NCBI RefSeq assembly: GCF_002250055.1
Contig: NZ_CP018866.1
Span: 2,534,501 to 2,598,500 of the forward strand
Reading direction: 5' to 3'
Source: Sutcliffiella cohnii
GTDB lineage: Bacteria; Bacillota; Bacilli; Bacillales; Bacillaceae_I
DNA: 64,000 bases
The translations under genes and the position numbers were made by a program. Below, one piece after another: positions 9,431 through 18,484 of the stretch (positions are counted from its first letter, which is position 1; every line of letters begins with the position of its first letter). The notes beneath the pieces are model-generated. The model was not told the DNA's origin, did not search any database, and saw only the letters and a program-made list of their open reading frames with translations.

Positions 9431-9880
9431 TCACCTATTTGGTTGATGCGTAAATTGAAGTATTGATAGTTCATCTAAAAATTGAATATCTAATTTTTTC
9501 GCCTTTTCCTGAATCATACTTGTATAATTTTGAACAAGCTTTTCATATTTCTTGCATTCTACAGCTTGCTCTTTTAATTTTTCTTCCTTTAGATTCATAA
9601 AAGCTCTCGCATGACTTACTTTTCTCTGTTGGATTAATAAAGATTTCTCAAGATTAGTTACGAAATATTGTTGTTGCATTAACTGTTCTACCTTGATTCC
9701 AGTACTAATCCTGTTATGAATGGACTCCTCTAAATCTTCTTTCTTTTTCAGTAGGCTATATAACTGATTACCTTCTTTTTCAAATTGTTCAATGGCCTCT
9801 TTATATTCAGAGTGGATAACATTTTTTTCCGATTGCTTGATTTTCAATATATTTTGAAGTTTATATAACTTATCATTCAA
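9431..9880 (-). CDS. fliJ: Flagellar export chaperone FliJ
   Basis: FliJ is a coiled-coil protein that links the FliI ATPase ring to the export gate. The 149 residues are almost entirely helical and charged (Lys, Glu, Gln), with no membrane segment, matching FliJ length and composition. The start is a TTG with GTAGGA about nine bases upstream; no better in-frame start is visible. It lies between fliI and the motE-like gene as in related species. Sequence conservation in this family is low, so position carries much of the weight. Confidence 0.87.
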   Translation of the reverse strand: MNDKLYKLQNILKIKQSEKNVIHSEYKEAIEQFEKEGNQLYSLLKKKEDLEESIHNRISTGIKVEQLMQQQYFVTNLEKSLLIQQRKVSHARAFMNLKEEKLKEQAVECKKYEKLVQNYTSMIQEKAKKLDIQFLDELSILQFTHQPNR

Positions 9881-9891
9881 TTGGAATCATC

Positions 9892-11205
9892 CTACCTTAC
9901 TACATTTTTTAATTGCTCAATCGCTTGCTCATAGGAAAGTTTATCTGTAACCGATTGTTTAATAAATTGAATGATATTAGGATACATCGCTATTGCTTCA
10001 TCTATCTCTTTAGAAGCTCCTCGTTTATATGCTCCAATATTTATTAAATCTTCCGCTTGATAATATTTAGAAAGTTTTTCTCTAAGTGTATCAGCAGCGT
10101 CTTTATGCTCCTTATCTATTAAATTGTTCATTATTCTACTAACACTTTTTAATACATTAATCGCAGGGTATTGGTTTTTATTCGCTAGCTCTCTATCGAG
10201 TACAAAATGTCCATCTAATATCCCTCGGACTGTATCAGCGATTGGCTCGTTCATATCGTCCCCGTCCACTAATACTGTATAAAATGCTGTTATAGATCCT
10301 TTTTCATTTGTGCCAGTACGTTCCAATAATTTTGGCAAAATAGAAAATACGGAAGGAGTGTATCCTTTTGTTGTAGGAGGTTCCCCAATTGCTAGGCCTA
10401 TTTCTCGTTGTGCCATAGCAACACGGGTAACAGAATCCATCATTAATAAAACGTTTAAACCTTTATCTCGAAAATACTCAGCGATTGCAGTAGCTGTATA
10501 CGCTCCCTTTATTCTCATTAACGCTGGTTGATCCGATGTAGCAACAATAACGATTGACTTTTTCATTCCTTCTGGACCTAAGTCCTTTTCCAAAAATTCT
10601 CTAACTTCTCGACCACGCTCTCCAACTAGTGCAATAACATTAATATCAGCATACGTATTGCGGGCTATCATACCGAGCAGCGTACTCTTACCTACTCCAC
10701 TTCCGGCGAAAATCCCTATTCTTTGCCCTTTACCAACCGTTAACAAACCGTCAATCACTTTAACACCAACTTCTAAAACGTCTTGAACAGGTGGTCTCGT
10801 CATTGGATTTGGAGGGTTTTGTTCTGTAGGATAACCTTTAAGTCCTACTGGTAATTGTTCCCCTTCAGCGAGAGGTAAACCTAGTGGGTTTAAGACCATT
10901 CCTTTGAGTGCTTCGCCTACTTGTATTTGTAATGGCTTATGTGTTGTTTCGACGATACATCCAGGACCTATATCTTGGACTGAAGTGAACGGCATAAGCA
11001 ATATATGATCTTCTCGAAACCCTACTACTTCAGCCTGAACAATTTTTTTCCGTCTTTTATCAAGGATAATATTGCAAACATCACCTATCGATGATTCGGG
11101 ACCTTTTGATTCAATCATTAAACCTATTACTTTTTTAACTTTCCCATACAATTTAAAAGAATGAGAAGATTCAATTTCCTGTAATATTTGGTCAATTATC
11201 ATCAT
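9892..11205 (-). CDS. fliI: Flagellum-specific ATPase FliI
   Basis: FliI is the ATPase that energises flagellar protein export and is related to the F1 beta subunit. The 437 residues match the family. The Walker A motif GSGVGKST is at residues 168-175, with VALVGERGREV following and the Walker B segment LLMMDSVTRVAMAQREIGLA later. The motif GEPPTTKGYTPSVFSILPKL is also typical. It is preceded by AAGGATG and sits between fliH, its regulator, and fliJ. Confidence 0.97.
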   Translation of the reverse strand: MMIIDQILQEIESSHSFKLYGKVKKVIGLMIESKGPESSIGDVCNIILDKRRKKIVQAEVVGFREDHILLMPFTSVQDIGPGCIVETTHKPLQIQVGEALKGMVLNPLGLPLAEGEQLPVGLKGYPTEQNPPNPMTRPPVQDVLEVGVKVIDGLLTVGKGQRIGIFAGSGVGKSTLLGMIARNTYADINVIALVGERGREVREFLEKDLGPEGMKKSIVIVATSDQPALMRIKGAYTATAIAEYFRDKGLNVLLMMDSVTRVAMAQREIGLAIGEPPTTKGYTPSVFSILPKLLERTGTNEKGSITAFYTVLVDGDDMNEPIADTVRGILDGHFVLDRELANKNQYPAINVLKSVSRIMNNLIDKEHKDAADTLREKLSKYYQAEDLINIGAYKRGASKEIDEAIAMYPNIIQFIKQSVTDKLSYEQAIEQLKNVVR

Positions 11206-11208
11206 GAA

Positions 11209-11967
11209 TTATGCATCCTTTTTTTGAACTAGTTGAAGTAGTTTTTCTTTAATTTGCTCTAATTGTGTATCAACCGTTGCATCCATTCTCCCAGCTGAAG
11301 AATCAATCCAACATGAAGACTCACTTAACTCCTTATCGGCAAATATCAATATTTCACTTACATTATTTACTACACTTTGTAGGCTTGCTTTATTATCTAT
11401 TAATAGAGAAAAACGATTAGGGCTTACAAAAACCTTTATCTCCTCTTTTTCTTTCACTTCTTTTAATGCATGCTTCACAAATGAAACGAATTGCATTTCA
11501 TCTAAGGAGAGTGCCGTACCCACTATCTTCTCTGCTATTTTGATAGAAATTTTTAACATCTCTTCTTCTAGCATGTCTAATTTTTCAGTATAGTGTTCTT
11601 TCGCTAATCTCATTGTTGTATTTGCATTATTTATTATCGTCTCGTAATCTTTTTTCGCTTCGGATTCACCTGAATCATAGCCATTTTTATAGCCTTCGTT
11701 AAAAGCTTCTTGCTTTAATATTACTTTTTCAGACTCCCAATTTTCCTTTTCCGCTAACAATTGTTGCAACACTTCTTCTTTATATTGATTAGCTTTTTGA
11801 ATTATTCCGGAAGCCTCATCCTTTGCTCGTTCGATTTGCTCGAGATAGGCTTGCCCTTCATCAACATACAATGCTTCATCCTGATCGTTTTGTAACGTTA
11901 TTGGCGTTAATTTTATCGGTTTGGCTGATTTTATAGTAGAATATTGAGATTTTATAATATTAGACAA
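11209..11967 (-). CDS. fliH: Flagellar assembly protein FliH
   Basis: FliH binds and regulates FliI. The start is taken as a TTG at 11967: GGAGGAG lies nine bases upstream, and the TTG overlaps the fliG stop by 8 bases. A longer frame to 12009 would overlap fliG by 50 bases. The 252-residue product begins MSNIIKSQYS. It has a long charged helical region with NEGYKNGYDSG-type small-residue repeats in the middle, and a C-terminal ATP-synthase-delta-like domain (IKIAEKIVGTALSLDE onwards). This arrangement is typical of FliH. Confidence 0.92.
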   Translation of the reverse strand: MSNIIKSQYSTIKSAKPIKLTPITLQNDQDEALYVDEGQAYLEQIERAKDEASGIIQKANQYKEEVLQQLLAEKENWESEKVILKQEAFNEGYKNGYDSGESEAKKDYETIINNANTTMRLAKEHYTEKLDMLEEEMLKISIKIAEKIVGTALSLDEMQFVSFVKHALKEVKEKEEIKVFVSPNRFSLLIDNKASLQSVVNNVSEILIFADKELSESSCWIDSSAGRMDATVDTQLEQIKEKLLQLVQKKDA

Positions 11968-12979
11968 TAATATCGTCTCCTCCACCGCGCGCAATGACAA
12001 TTTCACCAACTTCTTCTAAATTACGAACTGTTCCAACGATACGAGACTGCGCTTCTTCTACATCTTTCAAACGAACTGGACCCATATATTCCATATCTTC
12101 TTTCATTGTTTCCATCATTCGTTTAGACATATTTTTAAACACAATTTCTTTTACTTCTTCGCTTGCTACTTTTAGTGCTAATAATAGATCTTCGTTTTCA
12201 ACATCACGAATTACACGTTGGATTGCCATATTATCTAATGTAACAATGTCTTCGAATACAAACATTCTCTTTTTAATTTCATCCGCTAGTTCAGGATCTT
12301 GAATCTCTAACGAATCAAGAATTGTTCGTTCCGTACTTCTATCCACCTGATTTAATACTTGAACGACTGCATCAACTCCGCCAGTATTTGTATAGTCTCT
12401 AGTGACAGTAGCTGATAATTTTCTTTCTAAAATTTGTTCCACTTCATTAATAATTTCTGGTGAAGTACTATCCATAACTGCAATTCTTTTCGCTATATCA
12501 GCCTGTAACTCTTGTGGGAGCTCGGATAAAATTTGTCCAGATTTAGTTGGCTCCAAATAGGAAAGTACTAACGCAATAGTTTGTGGATGTTCATTTTGAA
12601 TAAAGTTCAAAATTTGCGATGCATCTGCTTTTCTAGCAAAATCAAATGGTTTTACTTGTAAAGAAGAAGTAAGACGATTAATAATTGCATTTGCCTGATC
12701 AACACCTAATGCTTTTTCCAAAACTGCCTTGGCGTAAGATATACCACCTTGTGATATGTAATTTTGTGCTTCAGCAATTTGATGAAACTCTTCTAAAACA
12801 TTCTCTTTAATTTGGGAATCAACAGTTCTAACACTTGAAATTTCTAAAGTTAATTTTTCTATTTCTTCTTCCGATAGATGCTTATATACAGATGCAGATA
12901 CATCAGGCCCTAAAGAGATTAGGAGGATGGCTGCTTTCTGTTTACCTGTAAAAGATTTTGAATTTGATGCTTTTGCCAT
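11960..12979 (-). CDS. fliG: Flagellar motor switch protein FliG
   Basis: FliG couples the C-ring to the stators and generates torque. The 339 residues carry the family hallmarks: KQKAAILLISLGPDVSASVYKHL near the N-terminus, the NEHPQTIALVLSYL armadillo motif near 128, and the C-terminal torque helix region ending in EEAQSRIVGTVRNLEEVGEIVIARGG. The start ATG is preceded by GGAGGGG. It sits 10 bases downstream of fliF, its partner in the MS ring, and overlaps fliH. Confidence 0.97.
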   Translation of the reverse strand: MAKASNSKSFTGKQKAAILLISLGPDVSASVYKHLSEEEIEKLTLEISSVRTVDSQIKENVLEEFHQIAEAQNYISQGGISYAKAVLEKALGVDQANAIINRLTSSLQVKPFDFARKADASQILNFIQNEHPQTIALVLSYLEPTKSGQILSELPQELQADIAKRIAVMDSTSPEIINEVEQILERKLSATVTRDYTNTGGVDAVVQVLNQVDRSTERTILDSLEIQDPELADEIKKRMFVFEDIVTLDNMAIQRVIRDVENEDLLLALKVASEEVKEIVFKNMSKRMMETMKEDMEYMGPVRLKDVEEAQSRIVGTVRNLEEVGEIVIARGGGDDIIV

Positions 12980-12989
12980 GTTGCCCCTC

Positions 12990-14573
12990 CTATTCTGATA
13001 ACCAACTTCTTAATAGTTTTGCAAATTCATCTGGTTTTTCTTTTGCAAGTTTTTCTAACTGTTTTCTTCGAGCTGAAGCTTCGGTTTCTTTTTCAGTTCC
13101 TATATCCGGAATATTAATAATCTTTTCTTCTTCTACTATATATTCTTCCTCTTCTTCGTCATCTTTCCGTTTTCTGAACAATAAGAATAGTAAAATGATA
13201 ACGAGTGCGATTAAAGCACCTACACTGATATAAACCCATAAAGGAATGAACGAATTTTCTTCCCTGTCAAAGCTAACTTGACCTGAAAATTGTTGTAAAG
13301 ATACAACGATACGGTCTTCCATTTCTTCAACGGACGGATTTTCACCAAGTGCATCTTTATCTATCGAAGTACGTACAACTGTACTTAAAATTTGTTTTAT
13401 ATCATTTACGGTATTTTGTTGCGCCATTAAATCTTGTTGATCAAGTGGTTGTACCATAACTTGAATTCCCATATCCCGAATCTTATATGGGCTTTCAACT
13501 ATTTCCCTACGAATTCGATTTACATCATTATTAATTCTTTCTTCCATTCGTTCATAGTCGCCAGATCCACTAGCGCCGCCTGCTACATAACTCGGAATGT
13601 CACTATCTTGCGTTCCAGTAATTCCTCCTGCTTCATTATCAGCACCCGTATATGTTTCTGTTATTCTTTCCACACTAACCGCGATGCCTTCCATATTATC
13701 CGGGTCAACTGGAGTTACAAGATTTTCTTCTCTATTCTCTTGTGTGAAATCAATATCCGTTGTAACGGAAACGATTACGTTTTCATGCCCCATCATCATT
13801 CCTAGCATTTGTTGAACTTGTCGTTGTATATCACGCTCAATTTCTCTCTTTAAATCTAACTGTGATGCAATCGTAATATTATTGCCTTGATCTGTTGAAT
13901 TTTTTAAATCGTAGTACTCAAAATATTGGTTCATTATGACGATATTATCTGTAGAGAGGTTTGGTATACTTTTTCCTACTAAATGATAAAGGGCATTAAT
14001 TTGCGCTTGATCAAATTGTTGACCAGATCTTGTATTTAAAACGATTGATGCCGATGCTTCTTGAGATGAATCACGCACAAAAATACCTTCTTGTGGCATT
14101 GAAATCATTACTTTCGCATCGTTAACTCCGTCGATACTTTTTATTAAATTTTCTAGCTCTGTTTGTGTCGAATCTAATTTTAACATTTGGAATTCATTGT
14201 CTGTCATTCCAAAGCCAGATCTTTCACTAAAGTAGGAATAGTCGATACTACCGCTTTTCGGAATACCTTCCGCAGCAAGATCTATCTTCAATGCATCTAC
14301 TTGTTCTTGAGGAACTAATATCGCCGTACCGTTTTGACTAATCTCATAAGGAATGCTTCTTGAATCTAAAACTTCCTTGATTTGACCAGTCTCTTGATAC
14401 GTTAAATCTCTATACAACGGCGCCATATCCGTTTTATTTGTAAAATATATAATAGCGAATATTGCGAGTATTGAAACAATGAATCCGCTAATAATAGCCG
14501 TTTTTTGATATTTTTTTCTAGCGCTCCAATATTCTGTAATTTTTTGTTTATATATAATTAATTTCTCTTTCAT
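12990..14573 (-). CDS. fliF: Flagellar MS-ring protein FliF
   Basis: FliF forms the membrane-embedded MS ring, the foundation of the basal body. The 527 residues have a membrane helix at about 26-47 and a second one at about 440-465, flanking the periplasmic ring-building motifs. The YPYEISQN-type RBM1 region appears as LDSRSIPYEISQNGTAILV, and VIVSVTTDIDFT is in the RBM3 region. The C-terminal cytoplasmic tail (ARRKQLEKLAKEKPDEFAKLLRSWLSE region) is the FliG-binding segment. Its ribosome binding site directly follows a hairpin at 14589-14628. Confidence 0.97.
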   Translation of the reverse strand: MKEKLIIYKQKITEYWSARKKYQKTAIISGFIVSILAIFAIIYFTNKTDMAPLYRDLTYQETGQIKEVLDSRSIPYEISQNGTAILVPQEQVDALKIDLAAEGIPKSGSIDYSYFSERSGFGMTDNEFQMLKLDSTQTELENLIKSIDGVNDAKVMISMPQEGIFVRDSSQEASASIVLNTRSGQQFDQAQINALYHLVGKSIPNLSTDNIVIMNQYFEYYDLKNSTDQGNNITIASQLDLKREIERDIQRQVQQMLGMMMGHENVIVSVTTDIDFTQENREENLVTPVDPDNMEGIAVSVERITETYTGADNEAGGITGTQDSDIPSYVAGGASGSGDYERMEERINNDVNRIRREIVESPYKIRDMGIQVMVQPLDQQDLMAQQNTVNDIKQILSTVVRTSIDKDALGENPSVEEMEDRIVVSLQQFSGQVSFDREENSFIPLWVYISVGALIALVIILLFLLFRKRKDDEEEEEYIVEEEKIINIPDIGTEKETEASARRKQLEKLAKEKPDEFAKLLRSWLSE

Positions 14574-14588
14574 TCTTTTCCTATCCCC

Positions 14589-14628
14589 CGGTTATTATCT
14601 CGCAGTACATCTATGCAGTTAATAACCG
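14589..14628 (-). other. Hairpin abutting the fliF ribosome binding site
   Basis: An inverted repeat of nine bases (CGGTTATTA at 14589-14597 and TAATAACCG at 14620-14628) encloses 22 bases. On the transcript its 3' arm runs directly into the G-rich stretch and AGGAAAAG upstream of the fliF ATG at 14573. It lies in a 131-base non-coding gap between fliE and fliF, inside an otherwise tightly packed operon. It has no U-run and is therefore not a simple terminator. The rest of the gap (14629-14704) shows nothing convincing. Confidence 0.55.
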
Positions 14629-14704
14629 CATTTTGTCTTTGATTTCATTTATAAAGGAATTAGTTTTAACAAAGGTAAGTTAAGATAAAAGCTTGCCTTA
14701 TATA

Positions 14705-14998
14705 TTAAACTTGCATTCTCATTATTTCTTGATAAGCTTCAATCGCTTTATTTCTTACTTCCATTGTTAATTGGAGGGAAATGCTAGCTTTTTGTTGAGC
14801 AATTAATACGTCGTGTAATTCTACACCTTCGTTATTCACTAACATTTCTGTAGCTTTATTAGATGCTAGCTGATTATTATTTACTTCATTCAGTGCCGTT
14901 TTCAAATAATTACTAAATTGACTTTGAACTTCAATAGGCTTTGCCATATTGTTAGTTTGAGGCATCCAAGATAATGCGTTATTTATTTTTACCGTCAA
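14705..14998 (-). CDS. fliE: Flagellar hook-basal body protein FliE
   Basis: FliE joins the MS ring to the rod. The 97-residue product ends with the conserved helix LQLTMEVRNKAIEAYQEIMRMQV, the family signature, and has NYLKTALNEVNNNQLASNKATEM in the middle. The start is a TTG at 14998 with AAGGAGTG about ten bases upstream; later in-frame ATGs would remove conserved sequence. It is located between flgC and fliF. Confidence 0.93.
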   Translation of the reverse strand: MTVKINNALSWMPQTNNMAKPIEVQSQFSNYLKTALNEVNNNQLASNKATEMLVNNEGVELHDVLIAQQKASISLQLTMEVRNKAIEAYQEIMRMQV

Positions 14999-15013
14999 AA
15001 TTTTTCACACTCC

Positions 15014-15466
15014 TTATTTACCTAGTTCTAAAGTCTTCATCATGATACCTTTTGATGCATTAAAAACAGTGACGTTAGCTTCGTATGACCTTGAAGCACT
15101 CATTAGATCTACCATTTCTTTTAACGGGTCAACGTTAGGTAACTGTACATAACCTTCTTCGTTTGCATCTGGATGCGTTGGGTCATAATCTAATCGGAAA
15201 GGAGCATCATCTTCTACAATATTTGTTACTCTCACTCCAGCGCCAACATTGTTACCATTCGTTGCTTTTTGTAAAAAAGATTTAAAGCTATTCTGTTCGT
15301 TCGGCTGTACAACGACCATTTTCCGCTTATACGGCTGCCATTGACCATTTTCATATGTAGCTCTCGTTGAATCTACATTTGCCATATTGGAAGAAATAAC
15401 ATCCATACGCAAACGTTGTGTTGTTAAGGCTGAAGCAGATATGTTCATAGAGTTAAACATAGACAT
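15014..15466 (-). CDS. flgC: Flagellar rod protein FlgC
   Basis: FlgC is a proximal rod protein. The 150 residues begin with SMFNSMNISASALTTQRLRM, containing the rod/hook N-terminal motif, followed by DVISSNMANVDSTRA. They end with the C-terminal helix VDLMSASRSYEANVTVFNASKGI. The family motif GYVQLPNVDPLKEM is also present. A strong ribosome binding site (GGAGGGAGG) precedes the ATG, and the flgB stop overlaps the start as TAATG. Confidence 0.97.
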   Translation of the reverse strand: MSMFNSMNISASALTTQRLRMDVISSNMANVDSTRATYENGQWQPYKRKMVVVQPNEQNSFKSFLQKATNGNNVGAGVRVTNIVEDDAPFRLDYDPTHPDANEEGYVQLPNVDPLKEMVDLMSASRSYEANVTVFNASKGIMMKTLELGK

Positions 15467-15855
15467 TAATTCCTCCCTCCTTTAATTACATTTTGTAATG
15501 ACTGAAACTTTCCACTTAATTGATCTACTAATGTATAGTAATAAATTTGATTCTCCGCTAACTCAGACATTTCTTTATCTATATCTACATTATTACCATT
15601 ATGAGAATAAGAGTTTATTGCTGTTTTAACAGAATGAGTACTAGATGGACTATTGGAGAAATCTAAATGTCTCTTATCTGTTTTATTTGCTGATAATGCA
15701 GAATTATAAATTTGTTGAAATGTCGGTTGGACTTCTCTTCTTTTATAGTTCGGTGTATCTACATTTGCAATATTGTGTGAGGTTACTTCATGCTTTTTAG
15801 CAGAGTATTGCAGCCCTCTCTCTAATGACTGAATCGAACTTGAAAAAATCTTCAT
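15466..15855 (-). CDS. flgB: Flagellar rod protein FlgB
   Basis: FlgB is a proximal rod protein and the first gene of the flagellar operon. Two consecutive ATGs occur at 15858 and 15855; the run GGGGG is two bases from the first and five from the second, so 15855 is preferred. This gives 129 residues, the B. subtilis length. A much longer frame to 15930 would extend through the regulatory region and past the predicted transcription start. The N-terminal motif SAKKHEVTSHNIANVDTPNY is typical. The C-terminus has the expected helix (ENQIYYYTLVDQLSGKFQSL). Confidence 0.95.
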   Translation of the reverse strand: MKIFSSSIQSLERGLQYSAKKHEVTSHNIANVDTPNYKRREVQPTFQQIYNSALSANKTDKRHLDFSNSPSSTHSVKTAINSYSHNGNNVDIDKEMSELAENQIYYYTLVDQLSGKFQSLQNVIKGGRN

Positions 15856-15881
15856 CATAACCCCCAAAAATAAAAAAGTAT

Positions 15882-15911
15882 TGTCGAAATGTATTGTAAA
15901 GCTTTGTCGAA
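15882..15911 (+). promoter_or_regulatory. Tandem Spo0A-like boxes in the flgB leader
   Basis: Two copies of the Spo0A-box core TGTCGAA occur in the same orientation at 15882-15888 and 15905-15911, 23 bases apart. They lie between the predicted flgB promoter and the flgB start, at about +15 to +44 of the predicted transcription start. In such a position a bound regulator could block the polymerase. That Spo0A-type boxes have this core is known; function here is inferred. Confidence 0.5.
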
Positions 15912-15932
15912 TTTTGAAAACGCCTATCACTA

Positions 15933-15961
15933 ATTGTAAATTACCAAGTTAAATATGTCCA
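15933..15961 (-). promoter_or_regulatory. Probable sigma-A promoter of the flagellar operon
   Basis: On the minus strand TGGACA (15956-15961) is separated by 17 bases from TACAAT (15933-15938); each hexamer differs from consensus at one position. The predicted transcription start is near 15926, about 70 bases before the flgB ATG. No convincing sigma-D promoter was found nearby. The remainder of the 403-base flgB-codY gap holds the Spo0A-like boxes and the codY terminator. Confidence 0.65.
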
Positions 15962-16049
15962 TGAACGAAATGTTAAAATCCGTCGTCATTTAGACTTATT
16001 TTTTAACAAGGACTTTTGACCCACTCCATTAAAACTACAAACTAACGAA

Positions 16050-16095
16050 AAAAAATAGCGCTTATAATGCTTTCGCATCATAAGCGCTATTTTTT
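16050..16095 (-). terminator. Rho-independent terminator, codY side of the flgB-codY gap
   Basis: A 16-base arm (16050-16065) pairs perfectly with 16080-16095, and the loop contains a further ATGC/GCAT pairing. On the minus strand the stem is followed by a run of Ts. It ends the xerC-hslV-hslU-codY transcript about 165 bases after the codY stop, and because it is symmetrical with A and T tracts it could work in both directions. Confidence 0.9.
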
Positions 16096-16258
16096 GGTTA
16101 TTACTTATAATAAAATGTACTTATTTAGTCACATTCAGTTGTAGCTTAACTAGAATATTCACCTTCCCAATGTAAGTATGACTACTTCTTTCGCAGCTCT
16201 TCTAAAGGAAGCTAAATTCCAAAACTACCAGTTCATTCATAAGTACTACACTTTTTTC

Positions 16259-17038
16259 TTAATGAGATTTAATTTTCTCTAATTCCACTAAAAACTTATT
16301 GTTTAGTACTTTAATGTAAGTACCTTTCATTCCTAAAGAACGTGATTCGATAACGCCGGCACTTTCAAGTTTACGAAGTGCATTAACGATTACAGAACGT
16401 GTAATTCCTACTCTATCAGCTATTTTAGAAGCTACTAGTAACCCTTCATTACCATCTAATTCTTCAAAAATATGCTCAATCGCTTCTAATTCACTATAAG
16501 AAAGAGAACTAATTGCCATTTGCACAACTGCTTTACTTCTTGCTTCAATTTCAATTTCTTCTGCTTTTTCTCTTAGTATTTCCATTCCAACAACTGTTGC
16601 ACCGTATTCCGCTAAAATTAAATCATCGTTACCAAACTGATCTTGTAAGCGAGAAAGGATTAATGTACCTAAACGCTCTCCCCCACCAATAATTGGAACA
16701 ATAGTCGTTAGCCCACTTTGGAATAGGTCTTTATTCTCCACTGGAAAAGCAGTATGCTCGCTATTAATATCTAGGTTAGCAGAAGTTTCCGTCACGTGAA
16801 ATAAGTTTTTTGTGTATTCTTCCGGGAATTGACGGTCTTCTAACATTTTTTTCATTCTTTCATTTTCAATTTGCTGATTAATAGCAAATCCTAATAATTT
16901 TCCTCTTCTACTTACGATAAAAACATTCGTTTCAATAACTTCTTGTAAAGTTTCAGACATTTCTTTAAAGTTTACAGGTTTACCTGCAGCTCTTTGTAAC
17001 ATTGCATTAATTTTTCTAGTTCTTTCTAATAAAGGCAT
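16259..17038 (-). CDS. codY: GTP-sensing global transcriptional repressor CodY
   Basis: CodY represses nutrient-acquisition and stationary-phase genes when GTP and branched-chain amino acids are abundant. The ATG at 17038 is chosen because AGGAGG lies nine bases upstream; an ATG at 17044 would leave only three bases. This gives 259 residues, the usual length. The N-terminal GAF domain begins [20 protein letters not shown]. The C-terminal winged helix-turn-helix contains [20 protein letters not shown] at about 203-222. It is the last gene of the xerC-hslV-hslU-codY operon, the classic cod operon order. Confidence 0.98.
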   Translation of the reverse strand: MPLLERTRKINAMLQRAAGKPVNFKEMSETLQEVIETNVFIVSRRGKLLGFAINQQIENERMKKMLEDRQFPEEYTKNLFHVTETSANLDINSEHTAFPVENKDLFQSGLTTIVPIIGGGERLGTLILSRLQDQFGNDDLILAEYGATVVGMEILREKAEEIEIEARSKAVVQMAISSLSYSELEAIEHIFEELDGNEGLLVASKIADRVGITRSVIVNALRKLESAGVIESRSLGMKGTYIKVLNNKFLVELEKIKSH

Positions 17039-17063
17039 TTTCATTTTCCTCCTACATATATAG

Positions 17064-18476
17064 CTATAATATAAATTGTGTTAAATCTTTGTTTTTTGCA
17101 ATTGTTCCTAATTTTTCTTCTACATATTGTGGTGTAATCGAAATCTTTTCTAGATTAATGTCAGGTGCTTCAAATGACAAATCTTCTAACAAGCGCTCTA
17201 ATATTGTATGTAAACGCCTAGCTCCAATGTTATCTGTATCTTGATTCACTTGAAAAGCAACTTCGGCTATCCTACGAATAGCATCGTCAGAAAATTCAAG
17301 TTGTATACCTTCCGTTTCCATTAAAGCGATATATTGTTTAGTAAGTGCATTATCTGGTTCGACTAATATACGATAAAAATCTTCAACAGATAGCTTTGTT
17401 AATTCTACTCTAATCGGAAATCTTCCTTGTAATTCTGGTATTAAATCAGATGGTTTCGCCATATGAAATGCGCCTGCAGATATAAATAATACATGATCTG
17501 TTTTTACTTGACCATATTTCGTTACGACTGTAGAGCCTTCTACGATAGGTAAAATATCGCGTTGTACTCCCTCTCTCGAAACATCGGCCGAAGAGCTGTT
17601 CCCTGACTTTTTCGCAATTTTATCAATTTCATCAATGAAGATAATACCGCTTTGCTCAGCCCTGACAACTGCCTCTTGCGTAACCTCATCCATATCAATT
17701 AATTTTTGAGCCTCTTCATTCGTTAAAACTTTTCTAGCTTCACGTACTGTTAATTTTCGTTTCTTTTTCTTTTTCGGCATAAGGTTACTAAGAGCATCTT
17801 GCATATTCATGCCCATTTGTTCCATACCCGAACCTTGAAGCATATCAAACATGGATGGTGCTTGTTCTTCGACTTCTACGAAAACATAACGATCTTCCAA
17901 TTCACCTAGCGCTAATTGGTGAGCAACTCTTTGTCTTTCTGTCCTAATATTCGCTTCTTCCGCATGTGAGGTTTGACTTTGTTGTTCATTTTGCTGATTA
18001 GTACCACCAAAAAGCATTTCAAATGGGTTTTTATAATTTGTTTCTTTTTGCTTACCAGGTACGAGCAATTCAACAAGTCTTGTATTAGCATTTTCTTCTG
18101 CCTTATCCTTTACTGCTTCCATTCTTTCTTCTTTTATAATCCGAACAGATGTTTCTACAAGATCACGAACCATCGATTCAACATCTCTTCCAACATAGCC
18201 AACTTCAGTAAATTTTGTGGCTTCTACCTTAACAAATGGTGCACCTACCATTTTAGCAATTCTTCTAGCAATTTCAGTTTTACCTACACCAGTTGGACCA
18301 ATCATTAAGATGTTCTTCGGAACAACTTCATCTCGCAGCTGCTCAGGTAGTAAGCTTCTTCTATATCGGTTTCTTAACGCGACTGCAACTGCTTTCTTTG
18401 CTTTCGTTTGACCTACAATATACTGATCTAATTTATCAACAATTTGTCTTGGAGTTAAGCTTGTTTGCATATGCAT
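17064..18476 (-). CDS. hslU: HslUV protease ATPase subunit HslU (ClpY/CodX)
   Basis: HslU is the AAA+ unfoldase of the two-component HslUV protease. The 470 residues open with [20 protein letters not shown]. Walker A GPTGVGKT is at residues 60-67, the Walker B region [13 protein letters not shown] is at about 270-280, and the C-terminal sensor region [20 protein letters not shown] is present. The I-domain between the Walker motifs contains a Gln/Asn-rich low-complexity patch ([13 protein letters not shown]). It lies 8 bases downstream of hslV. Confidence 0.97.
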   Translation of the reverse strand: MHMQTSLTPRQIVDKLDQYIVGQTKAKKAVAVALRNRYRRSLLPEQLRDEVVPKNILMIGPTGVGKTEIARRIAKMVGAPFVKVEATKFTEVGYVGRDVESMVRDLVETSVRIIKEERMEAVKDKAEENANTRLVELLVPGKQKETNYKNPFEMLFGGTNQQNEQQSQTSHAEEANIRTERQRVAHQLALGELEDRYVFVEVEEQAPSMFDMLQGSGMEQMGMNMQDALSNLMPKKKKKRKLTVREARKVLTNEEAQKLIDMDEVTQEAVVRAEQSGIIFIDEIDKIAKKSGNSSSADVSREGVQRDILPIVEGSTVVTKYGQVKTDHVLFISAGAFHMAKPSDLIPELQGRFPIRVELTKLSVEDFYRILVEPDNALTKQYIALMETEGIQLEFSDDAIRRIAEVAFQVNQDTDNIGARRLHTILERLLEDLSFEAPDINLEKISITPQYVEEKLGTIAKNKDLTQFIL

Positions 18477-18484
18477 CCACTCTC

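Noticed and set aside
13434-13805. 123-codon plus-strand frame opposite fliF
   Set aside because: Antisense shadow of a confidently identified gene, with an implausible amino acid composition.
14668-14698. Terminator-like pairing after fliE
   Set aside because: Two internal mismatches in a short stem and no proper U-run; unlikely to terminate in the middle of the flagellar operon.
15907-15923. CodY-box-like sequence AATTTTGAAAACG upstream of flgB
   Set aside because: The two halves are two bases too close together compared with the AATTTTCWGAAAATT consensus, so it is not a credible box.
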